The notes under the pieces: generated by a model | The model's input: only the letters and a program-made list of their open reading frames with translations | The model's database searches: none | What the model was told of the DNA's origin: nothing | Shown here: positions 1-12,402 of the stretch, one piece after another | Position numbering within the stretch: the stretch's first letter is position 1 | How the letters are laid out: each line of letters opens with the position of its first letter | Made by a program: the position numbers and the translations under genes | Origin: Anisakis pegreffii | Lineage: Eukaryota > Nematoda > Chromadorea > Rhabditida > Anisakidae | Length of the DNA: 64,000 nt | Assembly (NCBI GenBank): GCA_035041965.1 | Contig: JAPYMA010001288.1 | Coordinates: 1-64,000, forward strand | Reading direction: 5' to 3'

Positions 1-1555
1 ATATATGTACGTCTTTCAGATATTTAATCTTTTTTCAACATATTTACGCACTCTATTAATCTCTGTTATCAATTTGTTGAGTATGTGATGCACATTACCT
101 TGCTATATAATATTACACAAACCAATATTGATGAAATACAAACTATCACTGCAGAATGTGTCTTTGCAAAGAATGAATTTCCTTCAAACTTCAAATGACT
201 GATGTAATAAGAAATTTGAGCAAGCTTGGTTATCATTTTTACTGCTCTCGCTTATCAAACGTTCATTCGAAGGTCATTTATTTCATTGTCACTCATTTTA
301 TAAATTTACTGCGAATGATAGTAATTTTCGCTGATTATCGCTAATTGATTCGTTGAGTCTTTGCTTCCTCTCTAATCACTTCAATGTTATTAACATATCC
401 CGAATCAGTTCACTCTTCTTTGAGTCATACTTGACCGTTCCAGTTTGATTTCCAATAAATATTTCTCTGAATGTTTAAACGATTTCCTATCATATGATGA
501 TCTCCTGATGGAATAATTATTCCGTCGCAGAATCATGCAGTCCGTACAATTAAGATTATTTGCTAGCCAGGCAAGTTGTAAACTTTGTAAGGATGTAGCA
601 ATTTGACAGGTGCATTCTATTCTCTCATAAGTCTAAGCATGCACCTCAACTTGACTAAAAGCCTAAGCTCAAGCCTATCACTAGGCCTGAGCACAAAGTT
701 GAGCCTAACTCGAACGGATGAAGCTAACATACGCCGGTACGAATTGATATGCCTGTAGGAGATCTATAGATTGCTTGGCGGCTAAACTTGAGAATACTGA
801 TTGCTTGATTGCTTCCAAAACACGAGTTATGATACAGCACTGTAGATGAAATCACCACATACGTTAACAAGTTGTTACCTGAGTTGACAGCCGAGTTCGA
901 GCGTCAGCCGGTTTCATTCGGTCACCACCAATTCAGCTTAATTAATGCATACGAAAATATCAACATAATACAATATATTTTTCTTTTCGATCATAGCAGC
1001 ACATTGATTTCCAGCACTATCTTTTTATCCTCAATTCAACTGATTTAGTGAAATTGTAATTTAAACATCTCGAAGTTGGGTGATTAAACCGTGATAAATA
1101 TTGAATTAACCCAAACTGATGGAAGTAAGTTTGATTCCCATCTAGTCTGATATCTAACATAAGAAATGAATTAAACATGGCCATTGTAGCGACAAACTTC
1201 AATATCTTCAACAGTTTCTAAAACAGTCTTTGAAACTCTATTCCGCCTACACGTCCGTAGTATTCTGTTAGTGTATATAATGCTGTTTTAATGTAGAACC
1301 CAGGACTGTTTTAATTATTCTGCCATAGACCTTCATACCCTCAACGACAATCAAAACTGAATCAGATTGGTCGTTTCCTTGGCATGAAAGCATCATGTTT
1401 TCACAAGAAGATATTCCGAATACAGCTCAGTTATAGCTGAAAATGATAGTGGAATCGATCATTCCGATAAGGAAAAAACATTTCGATGCAATATAACGCT
1501 TTTGATTCCAAATCCAAAATTATCAAAATGGTTTGAATGAAACTGTTAATGCATC
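1..1555. other. No gene seen; AT-rich non-coding DNA
   Basis: Open frames here are short and lack flanking splice sites or protein-like composition. The only structure noticed is the cluster of GCCTAA-like words near 661-718, listed separately. It may be flanking sequence of a gene outside the window. Confidence 0.5.
648..718. repeat. Degenerate TTAGGC/GCCTAA-like repeat with inverted flanks
   Basis: Within 70 bases there are two exact GCCTAA words (661-666 and 713-718), plus GCCTAT and AGGCCTGAG. They are flanked by CTCAACTT on the left and AAGTTGAG on the right, so the block can fold back on itself. GCCTAA is the complement of the nematode telomere unit TTAGGC. This may be a decayed interstitial telomere-like repeat or part of a palindromic element; a related core sits in the hairpin at 18607-18904. 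Confidence 0.35.
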
Positions 1556-1557
1556 GA

Positions 1558-2160
1558 TCAAGAATAAGAACACGTCGAAACATACTGCTTCTCGAAACTG
1601 ATTTCATGCAACTTTGGTTCTCGATGGATATTAGCAGAAAATTGCAAAAGACATGGATCAATTACGGATGCAAATTTGGTCTTGATGGCATTCACTGAGC
1701 AGCAACTGGTATATTTTGCGAACCAGTATTGATAACCAGTAAAAATCGACTGACTCATGAGTTTGATACTGAACTGCATCGGCACCTACTGATGGACAGC
1801 TTTGCATACTTCTCGTTAACATTTTTAGTGAAAAGTGGACGTCTGTCAACGGTAGTGCCTCGCTGATTGTACACAAACTTTCTTTCATGAGCGTCACGAT
1901 GCTGCTTCTTGCCATCTCTGAGTCAATATCGAAGTGCTCATAGTCAATACCACTTCCTTGACAGTGTTGCTTGTGAAACTTGCTCCTGTCTCAGTCACGG
2001 TATTGAGCGCAACTGCCGCTAATTATTCCTCTAACTTGAAAGCTTCCCTCGTTTCACAACTATTCGTTTTCAGTCTATCAGCTACACGTTTATCGCTAAC
2101 AACGAAAGTTTTTTTGCACGAGTCTAATGTACTTTTGCTTCAAATGGAGTCCAAAAATCA
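1558..2160 (-). pseudogene. Coding-like but broken open segments, unknown family
   Basis: On the minus strand several open segments have protein-like composition. One runs through residues DYEHFDIDSEMARSSIV and is rich in acidic and amphipathic stretches. Another, from about 2090 to 2030, reads DKRVADRLKTNSCETREAF and then meets a stop. A third ends at 1558. Frames change between segments and no consistent set of splice phases joins them. A GTAGGT donor candidate follows the SCPS residues near 1794. The best reading is a degraded or fast-evolving gene; a chance open region is also possible. No family was recognised. Confidence 0.2.
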
Positions 2161-2315
2161 TGAATATGTTACCCTTATACAGCTCAAATTTTTGTAATGA
2201 TTGACAATATCTGTTTTGCTACCGTCGAGTAGTGCAACTCTTACAGTTCCTTCTTTGCACAACTATTCACATAAACATAGGGATGAAAGTGATTTCAGCC
2301 GTTCTTTTAAAAAAC

Positions 2316-2660
2316 GCCGCAGGCACTACCACGCGCAGTGATAGGCAGTAGCGCGTCAGCCGAAGCCCATGCGTAGCCTGACAGGGTGGGATGCAGGTAA
2401 GTTTTCAAAAATCTGCATATAATTCATATCGCAGCCCTTCAAATTTTCCATCATAAGTTATGAGAGAGAAGATGAGTTAAGACTTGTACTGCATTGTAGC
2501 CCTTCAAACTTCCATCATGACAGTTGAAACGTACTGAAAGAAGAGAGAGAGAATGAGTTATGTACTCTGTGCTGACAAATATGTGCGCAAAGTGGTAGCC
2601 TAAGCGCATGCGCGCGGTGGCGCCCGTTATCAGCAAAAGTGCCAATGAGAGAATGGGCTA
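2316..2660. repeat. GC-rich block with an imperfect internal duplication
   Basis: Two unusually GC-rich patches (about 2316-2390 and 2590-2640, rich in GCGC words) stand out from AT-rich surroundings. Between them a segment is repeated imperfectly: GCAGCCCTTCAAATTTTCCA with its GAGAGA tail near 2430-2480, and GTAGCCCTTCAAACTTCCAT with a similar tail near 2497-2558. The symmetric placement of GC-rich ends suggests a small non-autonomous mobile element, but terminal repeats and target duplications could not be fixed. Confidence 0.3.
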
Positions 2661-2730
2661 AAAGATATGGTAGACATTGTGAATGCCCAGATATGGTAAA
2701 ATGATCTGAAGAAATAACTTGAAACAACAA

Positions 2731-3016
2731 TCACAAATCATATTTTTGTCTAACTATAAGCATCGTCTGAAAGAAAACATGGCAACGTAAGGGTAAATAA
2801 TACTTCTAAATGAAGTAAGGTACAGGTGAAGCAAAAACTGTTGGCATGCAAAGCTGAAGTAAAAAGAATTCTACGGAACTGCGATATTCGAAAAGCTTTT
2901 AATCCACTCACATCGTTCTCCATATTCAGTCGTTCGTCATATACAGTCATGAATTTAGCTTTGTACGCATCACAATATTCTTTGTCTCTCTGTGCTTTTT
3001 TGGCAATGTTTCCCAA
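2731..3016 (-). CDS. Possible 3' exons of an unidentified gene
   Basis: A minus-strand open segment (about 3016-2912) encodes a lysine- and acid-rich helix-like stretch including AKKAQRDKEYCDAYKAKF and ending ..LNMEND, followed at once by a GTGAGT donor in phase 0. A CTTTCAG acceptor then opens a short exon at 2766-2731 (TMLIVRQKYDL, stop) in the same phase. No acceptor or start codon was found at the 5' side, where a stop precedes the open segment. The composition recalls a coiled coil but I do not recognise a family. It may be the tail of a gene whose upstream exons are missed, or a remnant. Confidence 0.25.
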
Positions 3017-5917
3017 CCGTTATGACAAGTTTATTCGACTGATACGTGTTTAATTCGCTGTAACCACCTATTTCAAATAGTTTTTTTTTGGTATGATTAA
3101 GCGTTTCAGACGAACTAAATAATTATTCCATTGCTTATTTTATCATTGTTTGATTGCATTCTTCTGCGTAAAAATTCCCTAGATTTGCCGCTGAATTTTG
3201 TGCGGCACATAAATGTTTGTTTGTATGTGCCATAGAAAGGTTGTTGTTGGTAGCTGTGAAATCTATTGTATAAGAAAGTAACCGACAATTCTTTAACGAT
3301 CTTGAGCCTCGATTCGTGAGAAACCGTAAATACTGCAGTGCATACTTGCACATGTCTCCTAAGATTTTCTGAAGTCTGGCATCAAAAACTGAATAATTCT
3401 CTGTTGGTTTATGGTCAATATTTATTGGTCAATATTGGTCAATTGTATGCAGCTCGTAATGAAACTCATACGAGCCTGGTTTCTGTTACGGGCCTACGAC
3501 AGTTTGCTTCGCGACAACTGCCACTCCGACGAAAGTCTATGATAACGCGTGCCTTATCATTGAGTAGAATGGTGCTTTTTGTCGGAGTTAGACTTGTCGT
3601 AGATGCATTTGTCCGCCATCCTGTGTTACAAGAGGTACTGCGAATGAAAATATAGATCTTATATCGTTCTGGCACAAATATTGCTGAGTACTAAGAATGA
3701 GAGGTCATCTCAGAACATATTCGTACCTTTTCGGTCGTTTATATCCTGCTATCTAACTCAGTATGAATTACCGTGAACATAAGTGCACAAAATGCATGCA
3801 AATGAAGTGATTCAGTCCGGTTTTTCTAGCAAAAATTTTTATACGAATGGTTCTTAGTATCATTAATTCTTTTCATATCTGCTGCACCAGTAAGGAAGTG
3901 TTTTTACCGACATTTTTTTCTTCTAAATGAAATTTCGTTATTAGAGGGCTCAGTTTGGACGATGTGCTTTCGTCTGTGATTGAACTGTTCGCAATAAATT
4001 TGTGGTTCAGCATGAGCAAAAAAATTCTACAAAGTAAAAGACAAGTTCTATTGGAATGCACGAATCTCTTCATTCAGTGCAGAAATCTGATTGTTTATTG
4101 ACTCTCATGTATTACATCAATTCTTATCCTAGCTGCTATATTTCAATCTCATTCTAATACAGTCATTCTTTAGTTTACCCACTTCTAAAGAGAATGAAGT
4201 TCAAGTCATTCTGAAATTAAGCTCGTACTCTGTATTACTTCAGACAGGCGTTTCTTCACAGTTTTTATCAAGAATTTGTTTTTCAATTGAATTTGCAATA
4301 AAATTTGAGATGACCAACATTGAATAGCGTCTCGATGTACGAATATTGTTTAGCCCCAAATAAAATATTACTTTTTGGAGCACTGTTCAGTGCTGAAGTG
4401 AATGCAAATAATATCGTAGCATAAAATAAAATTTTTAAATGCAGCACTGCTAGATCATGACTCATCATCGACATCATTCGTTGCTGTTAATAGTTATGCA
4501 ATAGAATGCACACTGACCCACCCAGCAATTTCATATCATTGATTAACAACATTATTTTTGGTATTGTAATTCAGTATATTATACATAGTGATATTTTTCA
4601 AGTACCATACACTTAAACGCTCTTATTGTTTGCGTGATCACATTCAATGTCAGTTCTTTCCTTATAACTTTCTTTCGTTTTATTATGCTTCATTCTAATC
4701 ATTTTATTACATTTATTGATCTCCAAATCAATGTCTATCTGTGTCCAATTCAAAACTTTTTCAGTTCTGACCGAGAATGGTTTCGTTTGTTGTGTTCAGA
4801 GTATTCAATCATCTGTCTGAAAATATGTTTTCGAAAATAATTCTGAATGGAAAACCTAGGAAAGCATCCACTACCTAGAAGCCCACGTAGGATACGTCCA
4901 AGGAATTTTAATTGTTCATACCTGTATTTTACGCCTTTTTTCTTTTCGAAATGAAGCGCAGTATATTTTTTGATGTTCGCTTCAATCGTTTCATCCTGTT
5001 TTATCCTACTGAGGGTGATGTTTTTTTTTCATATTGCATTCATGAAAGTCGAATCTCACATTCAACAATACTGATAAGTTTTTGCATCAACGCGCAATAA
5101 TTGAACGAATGATTGCTCGAAAATATCATTTCTTTTTTTCTTTTTTTTAATATCATTTTTCTTTAAAAAACAAAATTTCCTATTTTTTGCAGGGCTGTTG
5201 ATTTTACGTTCTTGTCAAGACGGCTGATTGTGTAAGATTTTTGAAGTAAAAGTAAGGATTTGACAGCGATAAAGTAGTGCGCTCAACCGTTCACATTTGT
5301 TTTGTTTTATTGTGTTTTTTATTTTTGTGCGCATTTCACCTCATCAACGTACTTCTGGATCAAGGCAAATGAATGTGAATATTAAAACACATCAACCACA
5401 ATTTCTCCAAACACTTCTTCGATCTCTAACGTATTTTTGTGTTCTCTTCTTCACAAACAACACAACATCTTTTCCTCATCAGTTTAAACAATTTTATTGG
5501 ATTGCGTTGAGCTGAACTTGAAAAGTTCGAAGTTTGATGAGCAGTTCGCATTCAACTTCATCAGTATATATCAATTGTTGTTCATCGTCAGTCTGTGCAG
5601 ATAATCCTGTTATGATTCGCTCTAAAATAATTTTTGAGGATGTGTTCCAAAAGAATGTTTATTCAGTTTTATAATGCAGTAGCCTATGACATGTAAAATA
5701 ATCCATGCATTCCTTTCGATTCACATTCTGATCGTTCACATGCTTCTGATTGTAATGACCTGATACATTCACCTTAATTCAATTAGCATTTCAGTACTTC
5801 TTGTCTCAATCGACAGTGTGTCTGATTGTTTTCGTGTGTTGTTTGTGAGTGAGCTGAGGGTACAAAAAGACAGCAACTAGCCAGCAGCTTGTGTTTCACT
5901 ACTATCACGTCCTCCTA
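3017..5917. other. Intergenic region upstream of the SH3 adaptor gene
   Basis: The stretch contains many short open frames on both strands but no exon pair joined by matching phase. A pyrimidine-rich run ending in TTTTTTGCAG at about 5160-5193 resembles an acceptor and could belong to a 5' UTR exon of the following gene. Otherwise it is AT-rich DNA without recognisable elements. Confidence 0.45.
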
Positions 5918-7818
5918 ATGATGTCTTATCAGGTTCGTTGTAAATTTGGGAACTATTTTATCAAAGTGCTATTAATTTCAATCGAAAATATTCTATGTTA
6001 TCATTTGGTCGTTTCGTTTAAAAATATCCCCTTCCCGTAGTATCTGAATTTTCATCGTGAGGTCAGGCTTATACCTGTTGTGAGCCTTGCGGTTCTGTTT
6101 TCATCGTGAAATTCGAGAAAGTTATTTCAAAAGTATGGAGCATTTTAAAAATGAGCCATTTTCATAGCATATTATGTAGTATGTGGAGAAAAACAATTTC
6201 CGCGTTCTTCTATCCCATCTTGCAATAATTTTTAAAAAAAGTGAAAACATGACTCTATTTGATGAGATCGAAAATAAACTCAGTTCAGCATTCGCTTTCC
6301 GAATACAGTTGTTGAAATTAATTGTTTGTTCCGTGCAGTTTCGTTCATTTCAAATTGAAGTGCAATTGGAAAATATTCTTTCATTATTTTCGTAGCACAG
6401 CATGTGCCAGATCTTTGGTTTTGTTGTAAATGTAAATCTGTTATTATTATTATTATCATTGCGTTACTACTCTCATTATTAAAGGAGGAAATAGACTCGT
6501 GTTGTAAAGCACGAGGAAATGTTGCAAAACTCGTCAATCGCCTCAGCAAGGATCTCTCGTTCAATCGCGGTTCAGATGTTGCGTTCCGAAGGCCAACAGG
6601 TATGGTTAGGCTCTCAACAGAATCACTTCCTTGTGGCTGTCAGTTAGCTTCTTTTTTATTGTCTTACCAACATGAACGTTAGTTGTTTCTTAAATGATTT
6701 GATTGAATGGAACTGACTTGTTCCAAAGATTAGTCAGCTATCGTAAAAGAATTTGTCATCATAATTACAGCAGCAACAACAGCAACAACAACAACAACAA
6801 GCAGCAACAGCGCAGTACGTATAGCAAATGTACGATTTTCATATAAGGCAGCACATGACGATGAATTAAACTTGGAAGTTAATGATGTGATTGAAGTCAT
6901 TGAAGAAGCAGAAGCTGGTTGGATGAAAGGCAAATTACGTAGCACTGGTGTGATTGGTTTATTTCCCACTAACTTCGTGGACTTAGTTGGTATGTTTCTC
7001 TTTTAGCGCCGTAGTATTTATAAAAAATAGTGGAATCTCGGTTAATGTCCAAAATTCGTTTTAGAAGTTTGATCGTAAATTGAAACTCGTAGTAATCAAT
7101 ATTATTGGTTGTGTAAGTTTTTTTTGCTAGCCGGAAATATTGGTCGTTCCAGTGATGGAATGTTCCCAGAGTTTAGTGCGTGATCAAGAATTAGCTATAG
7201 GAAGGAGATGTTTGAGAGGAGTCAGAGATAACCTTCGGAGCAATACTTCGGGAGCTTGTCTCCGTCTTCAGCTATTTCATAAAATTAGTTTAAGAACCTG
7301 GTAATAATTTGATAGTTTCTTGTCTAGCAAAAAGCTGATCTGATGAAATCTGCTCACTAACCACTCATCCCAAAATTTTCCATCAGTGAAATGATTTTTT
7401 CTGTAAGAATACAGAAGCCTATGACAGTCATTTAAGGAGACAGATTCTCTCAGCAAATCTGAAAAGCACTATTACAAGTAGCAAAAATTAGAAAACATCA
7501 CGTTCAGCACCTCAAATAATTGAAAAACTAGATAAATTCCATCGACTGAACCGAAGTTTACTGAAAAATGATTGAAATTCTGTCATGAATCCTCTCTTAC
7601 GCATGTATGCTTCAGGTTAAAACAAAAAGTTTCGTAATTCAAGTTGGCAGTAGTAGTATTGACGAAAATTTGGTCTTGACGAAAAAAAATTTGAAAAAAA
7701 TTGAGATTCCATCACATGTTGGTTCAATCGGTTTGATATCAATACGAAATTTGGAAATCAGACATTGATTTTCATTCTTATATTACTGTATTATTATTAC
7801 TTATTATTATTATTACTA

Positions 7819-7851
<33 letters not shown>

Positions 7852-10592
7852 CATTATTATCAATATTATAGAGACGCAATCAGGCAGTGGCAATGGTATG
7901 GTGAAGTTAACGGAAACGAAGAAGAAAGGATCTGAATTTATTTTAGGTTTGTTTAAATTTGACTCGTGTGAACCTGCCAGTATGGTTGAAGGGATCTTTA
8001 ATAATCTAAGGTGTTAACGTTCTAATACCAGTTTAACGTTACCATCAGAAATTATGTCATTATTATTGTTATTAGTGTTATTTTAGGTTTGTTTAAATTT
8101 TGTGTCAGTTTTAAAAATTGCTGATTCATCATAATGATTGTGCAAGAAGGAGTTATCGTCGGTAATAAATTCTAGATGACTCACCAGAAGCTTTACAAAG
8201 GACATCAACGGTCGATTCAACTTCTAAGTCCAAATCATCCTCTTCTTTGCCTTCATCAGATAATAAGAAAGAGGTAGGATGTGACGGCGACGGTTCTGCG
8301 AAAGGTAATTTCAGTTGAATTTTTTGCACACCATCGTGAATTTTCAACACAATGAAATTTCGATGTATCTGTTGTTGTTCGTCGAGGGTGAATGGGAATT
8401 GGAGTAAATACTTCAAAACCGGGTGTTGCGGAGCTAGCGTAATTACAGAGATGGCGCGTGTTCTTTACACATACAAGCCTGAACATGATGATGAATTGGC
8501 GTTACAAAAAGTTGGTGCACTGGTAACGATCGTCAGTAAGACGTGTCCTGATCCTGGATGGTTTATAGCCGAGGTTGACGGTAAACGTGGATTAATCCCT
8601 GATAACTTCGTTGAACTAATCACTTCATCAACTTCATCGCCAGCAAACGTTTCGTCTGATAGTCATAAAATTGCATCACCATCCACGATTAGCACCGTAA
8701 CTTACTGCTCCTATTATTTTTAAATTATTATTGTCGTTGCTTTTGTGAGCTTTTACTCTCATAACCATAATCCTTCGCAGTATCCATTCGTTTGATGTGA
8801 ACATCGAGCAACTGATTTTATTTATTCCTACGCTAGAATGGATTGGCTTAATTCTTCCAGCAGTGTAAAACTGAAAACGTATATGCGTTCAATGTGATAA
8901 TGATATTTGTAATATTTTCATTGTGTTAACTATTTAAAATTGGCCGATTGATCATTTCAAGGTGCCTCCTCCAGTAGTTCCCACTAAGCCCACAAAACCT
9001 CCCGGTTTGGGCGTTTCATCTACGGGCGGTATACGACGTGTCAGTTCGAATTCTTTTGCAGCAACATTGGCCGATGCACTCACCAGGCCACCAAAACCAT
9101 TTGTGAGCAAGGTAATAATTATTAATGATATCATGCAAATTTGCAACGAAAAAATTGTTTACGACGTTGATTGCGTTGTTGTATGTCAGTTTAAGAGCAT
9201 ACATCTCAGCGATCAACAACTATTGGTGTAAGATGCTTCTGAGTCACTCGTTTCATTTTTTAATGAACGCAGCAATTGTGTCATTATCATTGGCATGATA
9301 TCAGCTTAATGTTTCCCAAATTATTTCTTTCAACACGGTAATTTCAGCCAGCCCGACCTGAAGACAACTCATCATCGGAACCACGTGCTGGAGATGAACG
9401 TCTCTCTCATATAACAACCACTCGTCCTAAACAGCCAAAAAAACGTCCACCATCAACAATCTTATCAAAAAGAGTTCGTTTTATTTCGACAACTGTACAC
9501 CAAATTTTGTTTTAATGCAATTGAAGATGCGAAATTAAATTTTCATTCGTATCATTCAAATTTATTCATTTTTTTATGCTTCTCATTTACATATGAAAGT
9601 GCATATGTGGAGAAAAAGAGATTGACACGGCAACAATGATAATGAGAATAAATTTTGCCTACAGAGAATTTCAAAAAAATTTCATCATTTTGAAATGTAT
9701 TTTGTAATGCGTACTTTGTATCCATGAACATATTTTACCTGTTGTTTGCGATACTGCGTGTATGCGCTCATTCATTTATTCCGATTTTAAAGAACTATGA
9801 TATGTCGAATATTTCCACAAATTTTAACAGTTAAATCTGTTCATGATGTATTTTTAAAACTATATAAATACGTTTTCCTTCACATTGATTTACTAAGTAA
9901 CCATATTAATTATCGCCTTAGAAATCCACTGACAATATTCTGGAACTATCGATTGCTGAAGAAGTAAATTCTGTGCCAGCACCAGCGGCAGCGCTGAGTT
10001 TTTCAACGTCACCGTCCTCATCTACCAGTGCTTCTACTCAATTGCCTTCTCTTTCAGGTAACAATAACTGTTTTTTGATTTTTTTTTCATTTGATCTTCA
10101 TAACAACTTGTCTCTTGTGAATAACTTTCATCACAAACGGAATTTAACTTTATGATTGTCGTAATATGAAAAAGGATGATATTTATAGTAGTGTATATGA
10201 TAATCCTCAAATAGTCCACTAGGCACCGTTTTCGATGAAGCATATAATGCGCAAGTGGTATGAATCAACAAATAGTCATGAGAGATTTGAGAAGCTTTTT
10301 AATGATCTGAATTGTAATCGACGACACGAATTATTTTTTGCTCCCTAAACATTTCATAATGCTTATTTTAGTGCCTTCTTCAAAACAACAATCTCATCTG
10401 CACCACTCTTCATCATGTGTGTCTGCATCTCCGAAAGCTAGTGGTGTTAGCACTGCAGCGGCTGATTCAGAATTCGTTACGAGAGCTGAATATAATCGTC
10501 TTCAAGCGAAGTTCGATGAGTTTCGTAACGAAATGAATCAGCGATTGATAATTCTTGAAGCAAAACTCGTGAAACAGTCCGCTGCTATCTAA
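5918..10592 (+). CDS. CIN85/CD2AP-like adaptor with two SH3 domains and C-terminal coiled coil
   Basis: Ten exons join in phase: 5918-5932, 6485-6599, 6771-6989, 7872-7946, 8176-8304, 8449-8696, 8962-9111, 9348-9473, 9922-10057 and 10372-10592, giving about 477 residues. The first SH3 domain is in exon 3 (FSYKAAHDDELNLEV, then GLFPTNFVDL). The second is in exon 6 (VLYTYKPEHDDELAL, GWFIAEVDGKRGLIPDNFVEL). The HDDEL motif and the order of SH3 domains, serine/proline-rich linker (PPPVVPTKPTKPPG) and short C-terminal coiled coil (AEYNRLQAKFDEFRNEMNQR) are typical of the CIN85/CD2AP/Cindr family. That family links membrane receptors to endocytosis and actin. Mammalian members have three SH3 domains; only two are visible here. 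The start is the first ATG of the short first exon and is the least certain point. Exon 3 may instead begin at 6816, which would drop a threonine-rich run encoded by CAA repeats. Confidence 0.85.
7789..7868. repeat. ATT trinucleotide microsatellite
   Basis: A long run of ATT/TTA units with a few interruptions lies just before the acceptor of exon 4 of the SH3 adaptor gene, so it forms most of the pyrimidine/T-rich tract of that intron. Confidence 0.9.
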
Positions 10593-11122
10593 CAAGATAA
10601 GCTGAGCATGTGCACATTGCATCGAATCGCATTCAGTCGTCCTTGATTCATCATCAGTCGCTCAAGTTTTCATTCGTTCGCTCTTCTGAGTTTCTCTTTA
10701 TGCTGATTATCAACTCAAATTTCTGTTTTTCAATACTTTTTAGGCTCTTCACGTTTGGCTGTATTATTCATTAATTATTACATTTTCCGTATCTCATTCT
10801 GATTTCTCAACACTCAAAAACTGGTTCAAATGATCAGTTTGTTTTTTTGTGCGGGAAAATCTTCTCTCGTTTATATTTTTGTATCACTTTATACTTCTCA
10901 AGCACTTCATTTTATTTCTTTGATTTTTCCTGTATAACCTTCGGCATAGGGTTTCAAGAGCAAATTTCCTTGTATTTCATACTGATTTTTACTAATCAGC
11001 CATTCATCGACACAAGCAAAAGCGTTTATGCACGAAAAAAAAGTGTTGCCTGACTACTTTCGAAATCCTTACGCGAATTTCGTTTAGGAACGTGAAAAAT
11101 ATTACGCGAAATTTTCCTCGAG

Positions 11123-11128
11123 AATAAA
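11123..11128 (+). terminator. Candidate poly(A) signal of the SH3 adaptor gene
   Basis: This is the first clear AATAAA after the stop codon at 10592. The distance implies a 3' UTR of about 0.5 kb; nearer variant signals cannot be excluded. Confidence 0.4.
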
Positions 11129-12275
11129 TCATTTTTGTTGTGACTAAGCATTGACGTTGATCAGCATGAAAAGGTTTCCTCTGTGGTTCCGAATCCTACT
11201 TTCAGCGACGTTAAAACCTCATAACTGACTCACCTAAATGCGCTCGTTCTATCTCCATTTTTTAGCTGAAGTACTTTAGTTATGATTGCGCTCTTCGAAA
11301 ACTGTGGTCTTATCAACGTTATAAGTATTTTTGCGTTCATTTGTATGTTGAGTGGTATTTACAGCGACCGTGTTACCAAGTTAAATTCATTTACGAACTG
11401 ACATTCTCGAACTCGTTTGTATTTTCGTTTACTTTATTTGATCTGTAAATAACTGTATTTTTTCTCCTTATGTCGTAGTAGTAGTCGTTAATGTACTTGA
11501 TTCAAATTACTTTACTGGGTATTGTGAGCTGGGCCAGGATTTAAACTTCATTTTTTTGTAAACGATTATTTTAAAACGTCTAGCGAACATAATTTCAATT
11601 GGCAAGGTCATAATCTTTAATTACTGGCAAAAAAGCGATCATCTTAACAGCGGTTTTCTGTACGGTTTCCCTCTTTCTTTTTTCATTTGAAAAATCTGGC
11701 TGCGTCGAAATTTATCGTTCACAGCTGATCGATGCATATTTTTATAAGATTATTTGTTTTTGGATTTTTAATGTTCTGCAAATGGTGTTCACTTGTGCAA
11801 CAACAGTAGTTTATTTGGCTGTTTATTTATTTATTCGTTTATGTGTTCATTTTATGTTAAATTGCTAGTCTTCACATTTTGTCTTTTAATATTGCTGGAT
11901 AGAGTCGTATGTATATCCTAGAATTTGCGATTGTATTTGTCGAATTTTGTTTATTCATTCGCTGTTCGTAGTTATCATTGCTGAATACGCTGAAATATTT
12001 TTTTCAGTTTTTTTACGTTTTCAAACTGTTTGTTTGCACTCACATTTTTACCGTCTTAAGACTAATATCGTTATTAGGTATCTCTCCAAGACTCCATTCG
12101 GTTGTGTTTTAATTCGCCAATTATATTTCATTTCCATAAATTGTTCTCTTCATTTTTGTCACTTTTGTTCATACAGTTTTGATTGCTTATTACGGTTGGA
12201 TATTCATCGCTTCTAATGTTCATATTGCATTGTGCGAATTTGTTCGTGTTTTTCAAGCACAAAGATATTGATACA

Positions 12276-12402
12276 TCACTCGGTTTCGAGCAGAACATTC
12301 TTCTTCGCGTTCGCGGAGGAAAGTTTTGCTGGAAACCGAATGGTGTACCAATATCACTGATGTTGCGAGCCTGGGTCAGGCTATGATTTGGCTTGTATCT
12401 AA
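12276..12402 (+). repeat. Dispersed repeat, copy A, with an internal hairpin
   Basis: The segment 12306-12402 is clearly related to 17815-17917: both read (T)GCTSGAAACCGARTGGTGT and end in TTGGCTTGTATCTAA or CTGGCTTGTATCTAA in the same orientation. Copy A also carries an inverted partner (CACTCGGTTTCGAGCAGAAC, 12276-12295) that can pair with GTTTTGCTGGAAACCGAATG about 25 bases later. It is probably a short non-autonomous element of unknown family. Confidence 0.6.

Noticed and set aside
1934..2197. An 87-codon plus-strand frame with a hydrophobic, Ser/Thr-rich product.
   Set aside because: It is antisense to the more protein-like minus-strand segments and has no supporting signals.
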